Source of the DNA: Prado023 sp963700395
GTDB taxonomy: Bacteria; Actinomycetota; Actinomycetes; S36-B12; CAIYMF01
Reading direction: 5' to 3'
Assembly: GCA_963700395.1 (NCBI GenBank)
Contig: CAVOXI010000005.1
Coordinates: 62,001 to 126,000 of the forward strand
Length of the DNA stretch: 64,000 nucleotides
Part shown: piece after piece, positions 1 through 7,171 of the stretch
Numbering within the stretch: position 1 is the stretch's first letter
Layout: each line of letters begins with the position of its first letter
Program-made: the position numbers and the translations under genes
The notes under the pieces: generated by a model
The model's input: only the letters and a program-made list of their open reading frames with translations
The model's database searches: none
What the model was told of the DNA's origin: nothing

Positions 1-1
1 G

Positions 2-210
2 GTGGTGGCCGGCATCGGGGAGCCGGAGGTGGCTCCCCCCGCAGAGGCTCCTGCTGGCGAGCGGTCATCGGGACATGGGGACGAGGACTCCTCCCCGGAG
101 CTGGACGAGGACTCCACCGGGACCTCGCTGTGGACCCGGCGGACATGGCGGGGATCCGTGCCGCCCACCGCGACGCCTCAGCCCCCGAGGACCCTGCTGA
201 CGAGAGCTGA
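2..210 (+). CDS. 3' end of an unidentified acidic protein (partial)
   Basis: The window opens inside a plus-strand gene. Reading from base 2 gives an acidic Pro/Ala/Glu-rich stretch with strong G/C at third codon positions. Around base 110-120 the coding signal moves to the frame that starts GAC CTC GCT at 121 and ends in TGA at 208-210, with the acidic tail SAPEDPADES. I infer one 1-nt frame error and a C-terminal low-complexity region. No domain is recognisable, so no function can be given. The gene is convergent with the minus-strand gene that follows. Confidence 0.35.
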   Translation, partial: GGRHRGAGGGSPRRGSCWRAVIGTWGRGLLPGAGRGLHRDLAVDPADMAGIRAAHRDASAPEDPADES

Positions 211-282
211 CTGGCGCCGGTCCCCGTTCTCCAGCGGATGGAGCTGGTGCGCGTCGACGTGGGGGCAGCGGACCGCCGTCGG

Positions 283-728
283 TCAGTCGTCGTCCTGGGG
301 CGCGTCGGAGGACGCCTCGCCCGATCCCGAGTCGTGGCGGGCTTCTCCGACTTGTCGTCGTCCGCCTCAGTCCTCCGACTTCCGATCGGTGGATTCGTCG
401 TCCTCGCGCTCGGCTGTCGCGCGTGGCTTGGGCGTGGGCGCCGACGTCCTGGCGGGCGCGGACGGGGAGTCCGGGGCTCGCTGGCCTGGATGACCTCCTC
501 GGCGATCAGCACCGTGTCCTCGACGGTGACGGTCGGCGTCGGGTCGACGACGGTCCTGACCTCGGTCCGGTACACCGTGGGCCGAGGGCTGGGCTCCTCG
601 GCGACCGTCTCGACGGTGGCGGTCGGGCCCACCTCGGGCAGCGGCTTGCTCAGGACTGTCTCGTAGACGGCTGCACCGAGCAGCGCGCTGGCGAACATGG
701 CCGCCATCCATCCGATCACGGTGCGCAT
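283..728 (-). CDS. Small membrane-anchored Thr/Val/Pro-rich protein (frame-disrupted)
   Basis: The start ATG (728-726) is preceded on the minus strand by a strong GAGGGGAT ribosome site. The protein opens with one hydrophobic segment (MRTVIGWMAAMFASALLGAA, residues 1-20). A Val/Thr/Pro-rich stretch follows (TEVRTVVDPTPTVTVEDTV), then a low-complexity charged tail. The frame changes at least once near 480 and perhaps again near 370; the tail most like coding sequence ends DAPQDDD at 283. The start frame alone has no stop before the window edge. It is probably an exported or membrane-tethered protein of unknown role. It is divergent from the redox operon and may share the 805-843 control region. 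Confidence 0.5.
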
Positions 729-804
729 GCGAATCCCCTCATGAGTCGTGTGGGCTGGGTGCACATTCTCGCAGGGGATCGGGTCCGCACGGTGGAATCC
801 CCAT

Positions 805-843
805 GTCAAGGCTGCGCTCCTCCGGCCTTGACGCAGCCTTGAC
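805..843. promoter_or_regulatory. Three CCTTGAC boxes: candidate response-regulator operator
   Basis: Between the divergent genes at 728(-) and 892(+), GTCAAGGCTGCG (805-816) and CGCAGCCTTGAC (832-843) form a perfect 12-bp inverted repeat. A further CCTTGAC sits at 826-832, exactly 11 bp before the one at 837-843. Direct repeats spaced 11 bp (one helical turn) are typical of OmpR/PhoB-type regulators, and such a regulator is encoded at 4338 in the same gene group. That this site controls the redox operon, the minus-strand gene or both is inference. Confidence 0.45.
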
Positions 844-891
844 ACGTGAGGCCCTGATGGCTTGCCGGACCCTGCGTCGAGGATTGTGGCC

Positions 892-1327
892 ATGAGCAGA
901 AAGCAGTCAGTCAAGCGCGGTGTGGCGGTCGTCAGCAGTGGTGCGCTCGTGGTCGGGGCGGGAGCGGCGGTCGGCTTCCTGGCCGCGAAGATGTCGGATC
1001 AGTGGTCGGAGCAGGCGGCGTTGAAGGCGGCTGCGCAGGTGGTCCAGGACCCGGGGAATGACGATCCCATCCCGCGCGCGGTGGTCATCACGCGCGATCA
1101 AGGAGCGCCACGTGACTCCCGAGCCCGTCGAGGTCCACCGCAAGGTGTACGTCCGGGTCCCTGCGAGCGGCACCGCTCCTCGTGCCCAGCCGGCCCGGGC
1201 GACCCCGCAGCGCCAGACGGTCCGCTCGGCGCCCAAGCCGCGGCCCTCCCGGAAGGTGGTCGCGCCGGCTCCGGCTGCGCCCAAGGCCCCCGCGAGCGCC
1301 CCGAAGGCCAAGTCCACGACCTCATGA
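892..1327 (+). CDS. Small membrane-anchored Ala/Pro-rich protein, first gene of the redox operon (frame-disrupted)
   Basis: The ATG at 892 follows GAGG. The product starts MSRKQSVKRG, then one hydrophobic span (VAVVSSGALVVGAGAAVGFLAAK), then a soluble part. Near 1090-1110 the frame must shift by 1 nt. It then reads VEVHRKVYVRVPASG and a Pro/Ala/Lys-rich tail ending APKAKSTTS at 1327. The stop overlaps the next ATG (ATGA), so it is translationally coupled to apbE. Comparable actinobacterial operons usually carry an FMN-binding-domain protein at this place. I see neither that domain nor a flavinylation motif here, so the role is unknown, possibly a tether or partner of the electron-transfer proteins. 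Confidence 0.6.
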
Positions 1328-2250
1328 GCACCGTCGAGATCGTCGAGGAGCGCTGGCGCACGACGCTGGCTGTGACGCTGCCGGGATCGGCTGACCCCAC
1401 CCGCGTCCGCCGGGCTGCGCGGATCCTCACCTCCGAGGTCGGCCGTCTCGAGCAGGCGGCGAGCCGGTTCCGTGCGGACTCCGAGATCTCGGCGGTCAAC
1501 CGGGGAGCCGGGCGGTGGGTCGCTGCCAGCTCGCTGCTCGTCGAGCTGATCGACGTGGCCCTCGCCGCCGCCGACTCGACAGGTGGCCTCGTCGACCCGT
1601 GCCTCGGCCGCCAGGTGGACGCCGCGGGGTACCGCTCCTGGGCCGCCGGGGATGTCGCCGTCCTGGATGGGGCGCCAGGCTTGCTCGCAGCCTCGGGGTC
1701 GTGGCGCGAGGTCGAGGTGGGCGCCGGGCGGGTCCGCATCCCCGCCGGGGTCGAGCTCGACCTCGGGGCGACGGCCAAGGCCTGGCTGGCTGACGAGGTC
1801 GCCGAGCGGATCGCCGACGATCTCGGACTCGACGTGATCGCGAACATGGGTGGCGACCTGCGGGTGATCGCGGAGTCGCCCGGGTGGGTCGTCAGTGCCG
1901 ACCATGAGGTCCCCGGGCTGCCTGAACGGGCGATCTGCATCGCCGATGGCGGCTTGGCCACCAGCGGCCAGGGGCGCCGGAGGTGGCTGACCACGTCAGG
2001 CCCCGCGCATCACCTCATCGATCCCCGGACGGGTCGAAGCGCCGACACCGGCTGGTGGGCGGTCTCCGCACTTGCCGCCACCGCCACGGGGGCGAACGTC
2101 GCCGCCACCGCCGGGATGCTCCTGGACGGCGATGCCCCCGCGTGGTTCGCCGAGCGCGGGCTGGCGGGGCTGTTCACACGATGGTCGGGGTCAGGTCGGG
2201 CAACTGCCCACGCCGCGGGCCAGTGGCCCGGGATGGAGGAGGCAGCATGA
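1324..2250 (+). CDS. apbE: FAD:protein FMN transferase (ApbE family)
   Basis: A 308-residue protein. ApbE enzymes attach FMN from FAD covalently to Thr/Ser of target proteins, usually outside the membrane, using Mg2+. Visible family features: FRADSEISAVN near residue 50-60, DLGATAKAWLAD near 145-155 (metal/FAD region), NMGGDLRV near 170, and HLIDPRTGRS near 230 with the expected His and Asp. There is no signal peptide or lipobox at the N-terminus, so an internal start gives a cytoplasmic-looking form; export could depend on the upstream anchored protein. Start ATG overlaps the previous stop and the stop overlaps the next ATG. Its acceptor is probably one of the redox proteins beside it or encoded elsewhere. 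Confidence 0.9.
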   Translation: MSTVEIVEERWRTTLAVTLPGSADPTRVRRAARILTSEVGRLEQAASRFRADSEISAVNRGAGRWVAASSLLVELIDVALAAADSTGGLVDPCLGRQVDAAGYRSWAAGDVAVLDGAPGLLAASGSWREVEVGAGRVRIPAGVELDLGATAKAWLADEVAERIADDLGLDVIANMGGDLRVIAESPGWVVSADHEVPGLPERAICIADGGLATSGQGRRRWLTTSGPAHHLIDPRTGRSADTGWWAVSALAATATGANVAATAGMLLDGDAPAWFAERGLAGLFTRWSGSGRATAHAAGQWPGMEEAA

Positions 2251-2807
2251 ACGAGGTTCCGTGGACATGGTTCGTCATGCGCTCGAGCGGATTGGTCGCC
2301 GTGGGGCTGTTGACCGTGTCGGTCGTGCTGGGCCTGATCGGCCCGCGGTTGCGCCCGACCGCGCGCCTGTCGAGCATCAGCGTGCACCGGGCGGCGTCGA
2401 TCATGGGGACGCTGCTCATCGTCGCGCACATCATCCTGGCGCTGCTGGACAGGTGGATCGTCCTTGACTGGCCCGCTGCGCTGCTGCCCGGTGTCGCCGG
2501 CTGGGAGCGTTGGGGGGTCGCCCTGGGTGCGCTGGCCGTGGACCTCCTGATCGTCGTGCTGGTCACGACCGCCACCCGGCTGCGGACCCCGCGGCTGTGG
2601 CGGCGAGCCCACCTGCTGGCCTACCCCGTGTGGGCGCTGGCCGTGGGGCACGGGCTGCTCGTCGGCACCGATGGTGCCGTGATGCGGACCCTGGCGATGG
2701 TGAGCGCTGCTGCTGTCCTGTTCGGCCTCGCGATCCGGTTGGTCGTGCGTCCCCGCAGCGTGCCCGCGCTGCGGCCCGACCTGGTCGGGGCGGGGATCGT
2801 CCGATGA
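2247..2807 (+). CDS. Ferric-reductase-like transmembrane haem protein
   Basis: 186 residues with about five or six hydrophobic helices. Paired His in helices (VHRAASIMGTLLIVAHIIL near residues 50-70 and RRAHLLAYPVWALAVGHG near 120-140) fit bis-haem b ligation in the ferric-reductase-like/MsrQ superfamily. It probably carries electrons across the membrane. Its ATG overlaps the apbE stop and its TGA overlaps the next ATG, so it is co-translated with apbE and the NuoF-like gene. Substrate and direction of electron flow cannot be read from sequence. Confidence 0.8.
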   Translation: MNEVPWTWFVMRSSGLVAVGLLTVSVVLGLIGPRLRPTARLSSISVHRAASIMGTLLIVAHIILALLDRWIVLDWPAALLPGVAGWERWGVALGALAVDLLIVVLVTTATRLRTPRLWRRAHLLAYPVWALAVGHGLLVGTDGAVMRTLAMVSAAAVLFGLAIRLVVRPRSVPALRPDLVGAGIVR

Positions 2808-4077
2808 GCGCCTACTCGAGTGGCCAGCACGTCCGGCCCGGGACCTGGGCCCTGCCCACGACCGGCACCCGACCGGCCCCCGGCCTGCCGGGAATCTCCG
2901 TTCCGGGGCGGCTGCCCGGCCGGCTCCCCAGGGAGCTGCTCGCCCCGGGGACCCTGCTCCTTGCCGACGTCGAGCCCGGCCGTCCCGTCAGCATGGCGGC
3001 GCACCTGCGTCGCTGGGGGACCGCACCCTGCCCCGCCATCGATGACCTCATCGCCGCGGTGGCCGCAACCGAGGTGGTCGGTGCCGGTGGTGCGGCGTTC
3101 CCCACCGATCGCAAGCTGGCCTCGCTGGTGGGCTCACGCGTCTCGCACGTGATCGTCAACGGCGCCGAGGGGGAGACCGCCAGCGGCAAGGACGGCGTCC
3201 TCCTCGGCCACGTCCCGCACCTGGTCCTCGACGGCGCCGTGACCGCGGCCCGCGCACTCGGGGCTCCGCGGATCGTCGTGCGGATCAGCGCCGACCGCCC
3301 CGACCTGGCGATCGGCCTTGGGATCGCCCTGGCAGAGCGCCGGGACTCGCCTGCCGATCGAGCTGTCGATCGGCCCGGCGACGTTCGTGGCAGGTGAGGC
3401 GACGGCGGTGATCCGGGCGATCACCGGTGGCCCGGCGCTGCCTGCCGACCTCGGTCGCCCGCCGTCGATCCGCACTGGCATGTCGCGCAGGCGCACGCAC
3501 GTGTTGCTCAGCAACGCCGAGACGTTCGCCCGGATGGCGCTCGCATCGCGCGGCGTTGCGGGTCGCTCGGCGCTCGCCAGCGCCTCCGGCTCGGTGCGCG
3601 ACCCGGGTGTCGTCGAGCTGCCCGACACCAGCACGCTGGCCGACCTGGCCACCGCGGCCGGAGGGCTCATCGGCTCGCCGGACGTCCTGATCACCGGTGG
3701 CTGGCACGGACGCTGGGTCCCGTGGGACGGCCTCACGGCGCGGCACGGAGCTCACCCGGGACGCCCTCGCCGAGCTGGGCGGGCGCTGGGGGGCCGGTGC
3801 CTTCGTCTGGGTCCCCGACGACCTCCCTGCCTGGGATGCCCTCGCAGGGGTCGCCGGGGTGCTCGCCGAGGGCACGGCCGGCCAGTGCGGGCCCTGCTGG
3901 CGGGGGCTGCCGGCCGTGGCCGGGGCCATCGCCCGGAGCGGCGACGACCCGACGATCCGCCGTGCCGACATCGAGGGGCTCATGGCCCAGGTGGACGGCC
4001 GGGGGATCTGCGCCCACCCGTCGGCTGCGGTCGCGGCCCTGCGCAGCGCCCTCGACCTGATCGGGGAGGACCGATGA
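2804..4077 (+). CDS. NuoF/RnfC-like NADH dehydrogenase flavoprotein (two frame errors)
   Basis: About 424 residues once two 1-nt frame changes, near 3350 and near 3735, are corrected. The first part has the NuoF/RnfC FMN-site pattern VVGAGGAAFPTDRKL and VIVNGAEGETASGKDG. The last part has a NuoF-type Fe-S segment (GQCGPCWRGLPA, then GRGICAHPSA). NuoF-like proteins oxidise NAD(P)H and pass electrons through FMN and a 4Fe-4S cluster. The fourth cluster Cys is not obvious in the corrected reading. Continuity of homologous motifs across both breaks argues for sequence error rather than decay. Coupled by ATGA overlaps to the genes on each side; it probably feeds the ferredoxin and the haem protein. 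Confidence 0.8.
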
Positions 4078-4328
4078 CCATGACCGACACCACAGCCAGG
4101 ACCGCCGCGGGCAGGCACGTCCTGGCGGTCGACTGGGAGCGGTGCGAGGGCCACGGGGTGTGCGCCGCCGCGTTGGGTGAGCGGATCGACCTTGACAGCT
4201 GGGGCTACCCGATCGGGGTCACGACCCGCGGCGAGACCATCCCGGACAGCCTGGTGCGGGCAGCCAAGCTGGCGGTGGCCACGTGCCCGGCGGCGGCGCT
4301 GCGGCTGCAGCGTCGCGCAAGGACCTAG
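4074..4328 (+). CDS. 3Fe-4S ferredoxin
   Basis: 84 residues. The motif CEGHGVC (C-x5-C) near residue 24-30 and a late CP in VATCPAAALRL near 70 give the three Cys expected of small actinobacterial 3Fe-4S ferredoxins, the type that often serves P450s and other oxidoreductases. The start ATG overlaps the stop of the NuoF-like gene, so it is most likely the soluble electron carrier of this operon. Nine nt separate its stop from the response-regulator start, whose own -10 box overlaps this gene's stop. Confidence 0.85.
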   Translation: MTMTDTTARTAAGRHVLAVDWERCEGHGVCAAALGERIDLDSWGYPIGVTTRGETIPDSLVRAAKLAVATCPAAALRLQRRART

Positions 4329-4331
4329 GCT
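4326..4331 (+). promoter_or_regulatory. -10 box TAGGCT for the response regulator
   Basis: TAGGCT ends 6 nt before the GTG at 4338, so the transcript would be leaderless. It overlaps the ferredoxin stop codon, suggesting the two-component genes can be transcribed separately from the redox operon. Confidence 0.5.
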
Positions 4332-4337
4332 CCGATC

Positions 4338-5039
4338 GTGGCCCATGTCCTGCTGATCGAGGATGACGCGGGGATCCGCACGGCTGTCGTGCGCGCCCTG
4401 CACAGCCGTGGCCACGCCGTGGACTCCGCCGGCACCGGGTTGGACGGCCTGCAGGCCATGCTGACCGGTGCTCCGGATGCGGTCGTGCTGGACCTCGGGC
4501 TGCCCGACGTGGACGGCGAGCGGCTGCTCGGGATGATCCGGGCGGTCTCCGGAGTCCCGGTGATCGTGGCCACGGCACGCGACGACGAGGGGCTCATCGT
4601 GCACCTGCTCGACGCGGGAGCCGACGACTACGTGGTCAAGCCGTACGACCCGGCCCACCTCGAGGCGCGCATCCGGGCAGTGCTGCGCCGCGTCTCGACG
4701 GGCAGCGACCAGGTCATCGAGCCCCCCTTGCAGGTCGGTGGGCTGAAGGTCGACCGCTCCCGCCGCACCGCCGAGGTCGACGGGCGCCCCATCGAGCTCA
4801 CGAAGCTGGAGTTCGACCTCCTTGCCTACCTCGCGGAGAACCATGGTCGGGTGGTCAGCCGCAGTGAGCTCCTGCGCGAGGTCTGGCAGCGCACCGACGC
4901 CGCGCGGACGGTCGACGTCCACCTGTCGTGGTTGCGGCGCAAGCTCGGGGACACCCCGGCCGAGCCCCGGTTCATCCACGTGAACCGCGGGGTGGGCGTG
5001 ATGCTCGAGGATCGGTCCGACGCGGTCCCCCCCGACTGA
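4338..5039 (+). CDS. OmpR-family response regulator
   Basis: 233 residues. The receiver domain (1-115) has the acidic pair in LLIEDDAG, the phospho-acceptor Asp in AVVLDLGLPDVDG near 54 and the conserved Lys in DYVVKPYDP near 103. A winged-helix DNA-binding domain follows (about 135-225) with ELTKLEFDLLAYLAENHGRV and VDVHLSWLRRKLG. GTG start, leaderless. Its TGA overlaps the ATG of the histidine kinase. It probably binds the 11-bp-spaced CCTTGAC boxes at 805-843 and controls the redox operon; that target is inferred from position and repeat spacing only. Confidence 0.93.
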   Translation: MAHVLLIEDDAGIRTAVVRALHSRGHAVDSAGTGLDGLQAMLTGAPDAVVLDLGLPDVDGERLLGMIRAVSGVPVIVATARDDEGLIVHLLDAGADDYVVKPYDPAHLEARIRAVLRRVSTGSDQVIEPPLQVGGLKVDRSRRTAEVDGRPIELTKLEFDLLAYLAENHGRVVSRSELLREVWQRTDAARTVDVHLSWLRRKLGDTPAEPRFIHVNRGVGVMLEDRSDAVPPD

Positions 5040-6444
5040 TGTACCGGCGCCTGGTCACGTTCGCGCTGCTGGTGGTCACGGTCGCTGCCACGGTCCTGGT
5101 GATCCCGCTCGCCCTGTCCGCCCGCGACCTCGTCCGTGGCGGCAACCTCTCCACCCTGTCCGACCAGGCGCGCTCCCTGGCCGATTCCTGGGAGGGTGCG
5201 GCCACAGGGAGCACGGGCGAGGACACGGGCGATGCCCCGGTCATCAAGCTGCCCGGGGATCCCGGCGAGGTGGTCCTGGTCTACCCCGACGGCACCGTCG
5301 TGGGCGGTCCGGTGCCAGCCGGGGCAGCGGGGGTGGTGGCCTCCGCGAAGCTGGGCAACGCGGGTGCCGTCGACACCGGGAGCAGCGGCTACGCGGCAGC
5401 TCCGGCCATGTTCGACGAGAGGACCGGCGTGGTTCTGGTCGTTGCCGACCCGGATCAGATGCACGAGGGCCTCGGACCCAGGCTGCTCGGGCTGGCCGGG
5501 CTGTGCGCGCTGCTGCTGCTCGGCGCCGGCCTGGCGGCGTGGCAACTGGCCCGGCGCACAGCGGCACCGATCCGCCGACTTGCCGGAACAGCCGACGCGA
5601 TGGCCGCTGGGGACCTCACGGCGAGGGCTGAGACCTCGCGCATACCGGAGGTGGACGATGTCGGTGTCGCCCTGAACCGGCTCGCCGCGAGGGTCCAGGA
5701 GCTGCTCGACGAGGAGCGGGCAGCCGCCGCGGAGCTCGCACACCAGCTGCGCACGCCCCTGACGGTCCTGGCCGCGGACGTGGATGCCGTGACCGACCCG
5801 TTGGTGCGCCAGCGCCTCAACGACGACGTCCTCACCCTGCAGCGGACGACCGACGAGATCATCACCAGCGCACGGCGCACCAGCCGCGAGGGCCTGCGCG
5901 CGTCCTGCGACGCGGCGGCGGTCGTGGCCGAGCGGGCGGCCTTCTGGGCAGTCCTGGCCGACTACCAGGGCCGTGACATGCGGGTCGAGGGTGCCGGCGG
6001 CGGTCCACTTCCCGTGCGGCTGACCGAGTACGACCTTGCCACGGCCGTGGACATCCTGCTGCAGAACGTCTTCGTGCACACCGATGAGGGCGTCGCCCTG
6101 CGGTTGGACGTCCGGTCGGAGGCCGGGGGCTTCGTCGAGGTGGGCGTCGAGGACGCCGGGCCCGGCCTCGACCCCACGGGCGCCCCTGGGGACCGCACCG
6201 GATCCACGAGCCTGGGGCTGGCGATCGCCGAGCGCCTGGCCGAGGCATCCGGGGGCAGGCTCGAGCGGGGGACCAGCCGAGCTCGGGGGGGCACGGGTGG
6301 TCCTGGTCCTCGGCCCGGGCTGAGGCCGCGCTGGCGGCCCGGATCGTCCCGGCGCTGTCCTTGGACCTCGTCGCCAAAGCCCCGTCCGGGTCGGCCAACG
6401 GCCAAGCCCCGTCCGGGTCGGCCAACGCGCCCGGGCGGACCTAG
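5039..6444 (+). CDS. Sensor histidine kinase (partner of the upstream regulator; frame errors near 3' end)
   Basis: About 468 residues. Layout: N-terminal helix (residues 4-25), an extracytoplasmic sensor region of about 120 residues, a second helix (LLGLAGLCALLLLGAGLAAW), a HAMP linker, the H-box AAELAHQLRTPLTVLA, an N-box with N in ILLQNVFVHT, G1 VEDAGPGLD and G2 STSLGLAIAERLAEASGG. A 1-nt error near 6275-6290 beside G runs and another near 6318 break the 3' end. The frame with best coding signal reads ARIVPALSLDLVAK and ends at TAG 6442-6444; without the second correction the stop is at 6323. The sensor domain has no recognisable fold. Confidence 0.88.
6377..6427 (+). repeat. 27-bp tandem duplication at the kinase C-terminus
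   Basis: Two adjacent copies of a unit starting AAGCCCCGTCCGGGTCGGCC, period 27 bp (6377-6403 and 6404-6427). In the kinase frame it encodes APSGSANGQ / APSGSANAP, a flexible tail repeat. Confidence 0.8.
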
Positions 6445-6447
6445 GCT
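6442..6447 (+). promoter_or_regulatory. -10 box TAGGCT for plsC
   Basis: Six nt before ATG 6454. Its TAG is also the inferred stop codon of the histidine kinase. Leaderless start. Confidence 0.5.
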
Positions 6448-6453
6448 GTCGGG

Positions 6454-7152
6454 ATGGCCGACCTCGTCTACCCGCCAGTGCTCCTCGCCGGATACGGCGC
6501 CTTCGCAGCACTGGGACTCAAGGTGCGGGTGCACGGTGGCGAGCACCTTCCGCGTACGGGCGGGGCCGTGCTGGCCAGCAGCCACGTGAGCTACCTGGAC
6601 TTCATCTTCGCCGGCTACGCCGCCCGCCCCTCCGACCGGCTCGTGCGCTTCATGGCCAAGGACTCCGTGTTCCGCCATCCCGTCGCCGGCCCGATCATGC
6701 GCAGCATGAAGCACATCCCCGTCGACCGGACCGCGGGGGCGGCCAGCTACTCCCATGCGGTGGAGTCCCTGGCGTCCGGTGAGGTGGTCGGGGTGTTCCC
6801 CGAGGCCACGATGAGCCGCTCCTTCGAACCCAAGGCGTTCAAGACCGGCGCCGTGCGGATGGCCGACGAGGCAGGTGTGCCGCTGGTGCCGATGGCGTTG
6901 TGGGGAACCCAACGGCTCTGGTGCTACGACAAGCGATCGAGCATGAAGCAGTTCGGCGTCCCGGTGGAGATCCATGTGGGCGAGCCGGTGGACGCCTCCG
7001 GCGACCCGGAGCAGGCAACGGCCCGGTTGCGGGCGACCGTCATCGACCTGGTCGGCAGGGCGCAGGCGAGCTACCCCGTCGATGGGACCGGCCAGTGGTG
7101 GCAGCCCGCGCGCCTGGGGGGCACTGCCCCGGACCCGGGGGACGACGACTGA
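6454..7152 (+). CDS. plsC: 1-acyl-sn-glycerol-3-phosphate acyltransferase
   Basis: 232 residues, the usual length for actinobacterial PlsC proteins. The H-x4-D catalytic motif is SHVSYLDF near residue 43. VFPEATMSRSFEPKAFKTGA near 112-130 corresponds to the substrate-binding block. Such enzymes acylate lysophosphatidic acid at the inner membrane face to give phosphatidic acid. The ATG is leaderless. It is convergent with an acyl-CoA ligase gene, consistent with a local lipid-metabolism theme, though the two are on opposite strands. The Gly/Asp-rich C-terminus is a disordered tail. Confidence 0.9.
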   Translation: MADLVYPPVLLAGYGAFAALGLKVRVHGGEHLPRTGGAVLASSHVSYLDFIFAGYAARPSDRLVRFMAKDSVFRHPVAGPIMRSMKHIPVDRTAGAASYSHAVESLASGEVVGVFPEATMSRSFEPKAFKTGAVRMADEAGVPLVPMALWGTQRLWCYDKRSSMKQFGVPVEIHVGEPVDASGDPEQATARLRATVIDLVGRAQASYPVDGTGQWWQPARLGGTAPDPGDDD

Positions 7153-7171
7153 CGGGCCCAGACGCCCGGCG

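Noticed and set aside
3285..4979. A 564-codon minus-strand frame opposite NuoF-like, ferredoxin and response-regulator genes
   Set aside because: Antisense shadow; the plus-strand frames carry recognisable catalytic motifs and overlap-coupled starts.
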